Shown: piece by piece, positions 14,237-15,329 of the stretch
How the letters are laid out: the number at the start of each line of letters is the position of its first letter
Position numbering within the stretch: position 1 is the stretch's first letter
DNA from: an uncultured Coprococcus sp.
Lineage (GTDB): Bacteria; Bacillota; Clostridia; Lachnospirales; Lachnospiraceae
DNA: 15,329 bases
Assembly: GCA_934247115.1 (NCBI GenBank)
Contig: CAKQIY010000036.1
Location: forward strand, 1-15,329
Reading direction: 5' to 3'
The notes under the pieces: generated by a model
Database searches by the model: none
What the model was told of the DNA's origin: nothing
What the model saw: only the letters and a program-made list of their open reading frames with translations
Program-made: the position numbers and the translations under genes

Positions 14237-14262
14237 AAGAAAAAAGGACAAGAAAAAAGGAC
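14237..14262. repeat. Two exact tandem copies of a 13-bp purine repeat in the tgt leader
   Basis: AAGAAAAAAGGAC occurs at 14237-14249 and again at 14250-14262, followed by a degenerate purine-rich third unit up to 14275. Each unit carries an AAGG-like ribosome-binding core. The functional ribosome site for tgt is probably AAAGG at 14271-14275. Confidence 0.6.
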
Positions 14263-14286
14263 GAGAAAAGAAAGGTTTACATAATA

Positions 14287-15329
14287 ATGTATAAAATACT
14301 TTGTAAGGATGGAAGAGCCAAGAGAGCTGAATTTCAGACTGTTCATGGAACTGTACAGACACCTCTGTTCATGAATGTTGGAACGGCAGCAGCCATAAAA
14401 GGTGCTGTAGCGACGACTGATCTCAAGGATATAGGGTGTCAGATAGAGCTTTCGAATACATATCATCTTCACGTGAGACCAGGAGATAAGATCGTAAAAC
14501 AGATGGGTGGTTTACATAAGTTTATGTACTGGGACAGACCGATACTCACTGATTCAGGCGGATTCCAGGTATTCTCCCTGGCGGGCCTGAGAAAGATCAA
14601 GGAGGAAGGCGTAACCTTTAATTCCCATGTCGATGGACGTAAGATATTCATGGGACCTGAGGAGAGTATGCAGATACAGTCGAATCTGGCATCTACCATA
14701 GCCATGGCATTTGACGAGTGTGCTCCTGCACTGGCTGACAGACAGTACGTGGAGAATTCTGTTGCGAGAACAGCCAGATGGCTGGTTAGATGTAAGAATG
14801 AGATGGAGAGACTGAACAGCCTGCCTGATACTATCAACAAGAACCAGCTGCTGTTCGGAATCAACCAGGGTGCTGTATATGATGATATCAGAATAGACCA
14901 TGCCAAGAGGATCAGCGAGCTTGATCTTCCGGGATATGCCATAGGAGGACTTGCCGTTGGAGAGACTGCTGAACAGATGTATCACATACTTGATGTGACA
15001 GTTCCGTATCTGCCAGAGGACAGACCGACATATCTCATGGGTGTTGGAACTCCGGCAAATATACTTGAGGCAGTCGACAGAGGTGTAGATTTCTTTGACT
15101 GTGTATATCCATCCAGAAATGGACGCCATGCACATGTGTACACGAAGCATGGCAAGCTTAATCTTAAGAATGCCAGATTTGAGACGGATGACAGACCTAT
15201 AGAGGAGGGCTGCGGATGCCCTGCGTGCCAGCACTACAGCAGAGCGTATATCAGACATCTGCTCAAGGCAAATGAAATGCTCGGTATGAGATTTTGCGTC
15301 TTGCATAATTTGTATTTTTATAATAATAT
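14287..15329 (+). CDS. tgt: tRNA-guanine transglycosylase, 3' end beyond the window
   Basis: The frame is open from the ATG at 14287 to the window edge (347 residues), so the last few tens of residues are missing. The enzyme swaps guanine-34 in the anticodon of Asp, Asn, His and Tyr tRNAs for a queuosine precursor. Key residues are in place: the general base Asp in TDSGGFQVFSL (D89), QGAVYDDIR, IGGLAVGE, MGVGTP, and the nucleophile Asp in FFDCVYPSRNGR (D271). The zinc ligands are C309, C311, C314 and H340 (C-x-C-xx-C-x25-H). The segment VYPSRNGRHAHVYT differs from the classic VLPTRxARNGxxFT form, but I associate this version with Lachnospiraceae. No queuosine synthesis gene lies in the window, so it may use salvaged base. 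The ribosome site is AAAGG, 11 nt upstream. Confidence 0.95.
   Translation, partial: MYKILCKDGRAKRAEFQTVHGTVQTPLFMNVGTAAAIKGAVATTDLKDIGCQIELSNTYHLHVRPGDKIVKQMGGLHKFMYWDRPILTDSGGFQVFSLAGLRKIKEEGVTFNSHVDGRKIFMGPEESMQIQSNLASTIAMAFDECAPALADRQYVENSVARTARWLVRCKNEMERLNSLPDTINKNQLLFGINQGAVYDDIRIDHAKRISELDLPGYAIGGLAVGETAEQMYHILDVTVPYLPEDRPTYLMGVGTPANILEAVDRGVDFFDCVYPSRNGRHAHVYTKHGKLNLKNARFETDDRPIEEGCGCPACQHYSRAYIRHLLKANEMLGMRFCVLHNLYFYNN

Noticed and set aside
14053..14286. preQ1 riboswitch or T-box ahead of tgt
   Set aside because: No recognisable conserved core or terminator/antiterminator structure is visible. There are only short inverted repeats and purine repeats.
14554..15306. Minus-strand open frame of 250 residues opposite tgt
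   Set aside because: It is fully antisense to tgt, which has all its catalytic and zinc residues. It shows no coding signature of its own.

Overview
This looks like chromosomal DNA from an anaerobic Gram-positive clostridium, most likely a gut-type Lachnospiraceae. Supporting points are a complete rnfCDGEAB cluster in the clostridial order, strong AGGAGG Shine-Dalgarno sites, TTGnnn/TATAAT and TGn-TATAAT promoters, frequent AGA and ATA codons, nrdR followed by a YigZ gene, and a clostridial-style tgt. The genus is not determinable by reading alone. I see no mobile elements, CRISPR, rRNA or tRNA.

Layout. (1) 1-1543, plus strand: the 3' end of an ApbE flavin transferase, a small membrane-anchored NusG-II-domain protein and a Gx-family membrane protein, closed by a strong terminator. 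(2) 1600-8597, plus strand: a promoter, then rnfC, a fused rnfD-rnfG, rnfE with a long extra tail, rnfA, rnfB, nrdR and a YigZ-family gene. All are tightly spaced or overlapping. The predicted terminator lies inside the gene on the opposite strand. (3) 8351-11458, minus strand: a four-gene operon of a 90-residue protein of unknown function, an ABC ATPase and two ABC-2-type permeases. (4) 11459-13420: a divergent control region and a plus-strand HtrA-type membrane serine protease, ending in a terminator shared with a convergent gene. (5) 13441-14090, minus strand: an orphan two-helix membrane protein. (6) 14175-15329, plus strand: tRNA-guanine transglycosylase, running off the window.

How the genes fit together. 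Rnf couples electron flow between ferredoxin and NAD to ion transport across the membrane. RnfG, and usually RnfD, carry FMN bound to threonine by ApbE, so the ApbE gene next door is a maturation enzyme for this complex. The NusG-II and Gx proteins often travel with ApbE and extracytosolic flavin redox proteins, although their exact role is unclear.

Novelty. I do not see a wholly new system. The most unusual points are the RnfD-RnfG fusion, the roughly 200-residue Cys-plus-disordered tail on RnfE, the altered RnfD flavinylation motif, the terminator hidden in an opposing coding sequence, and two structured regulatory sites in the htrA/ABC divergent region.
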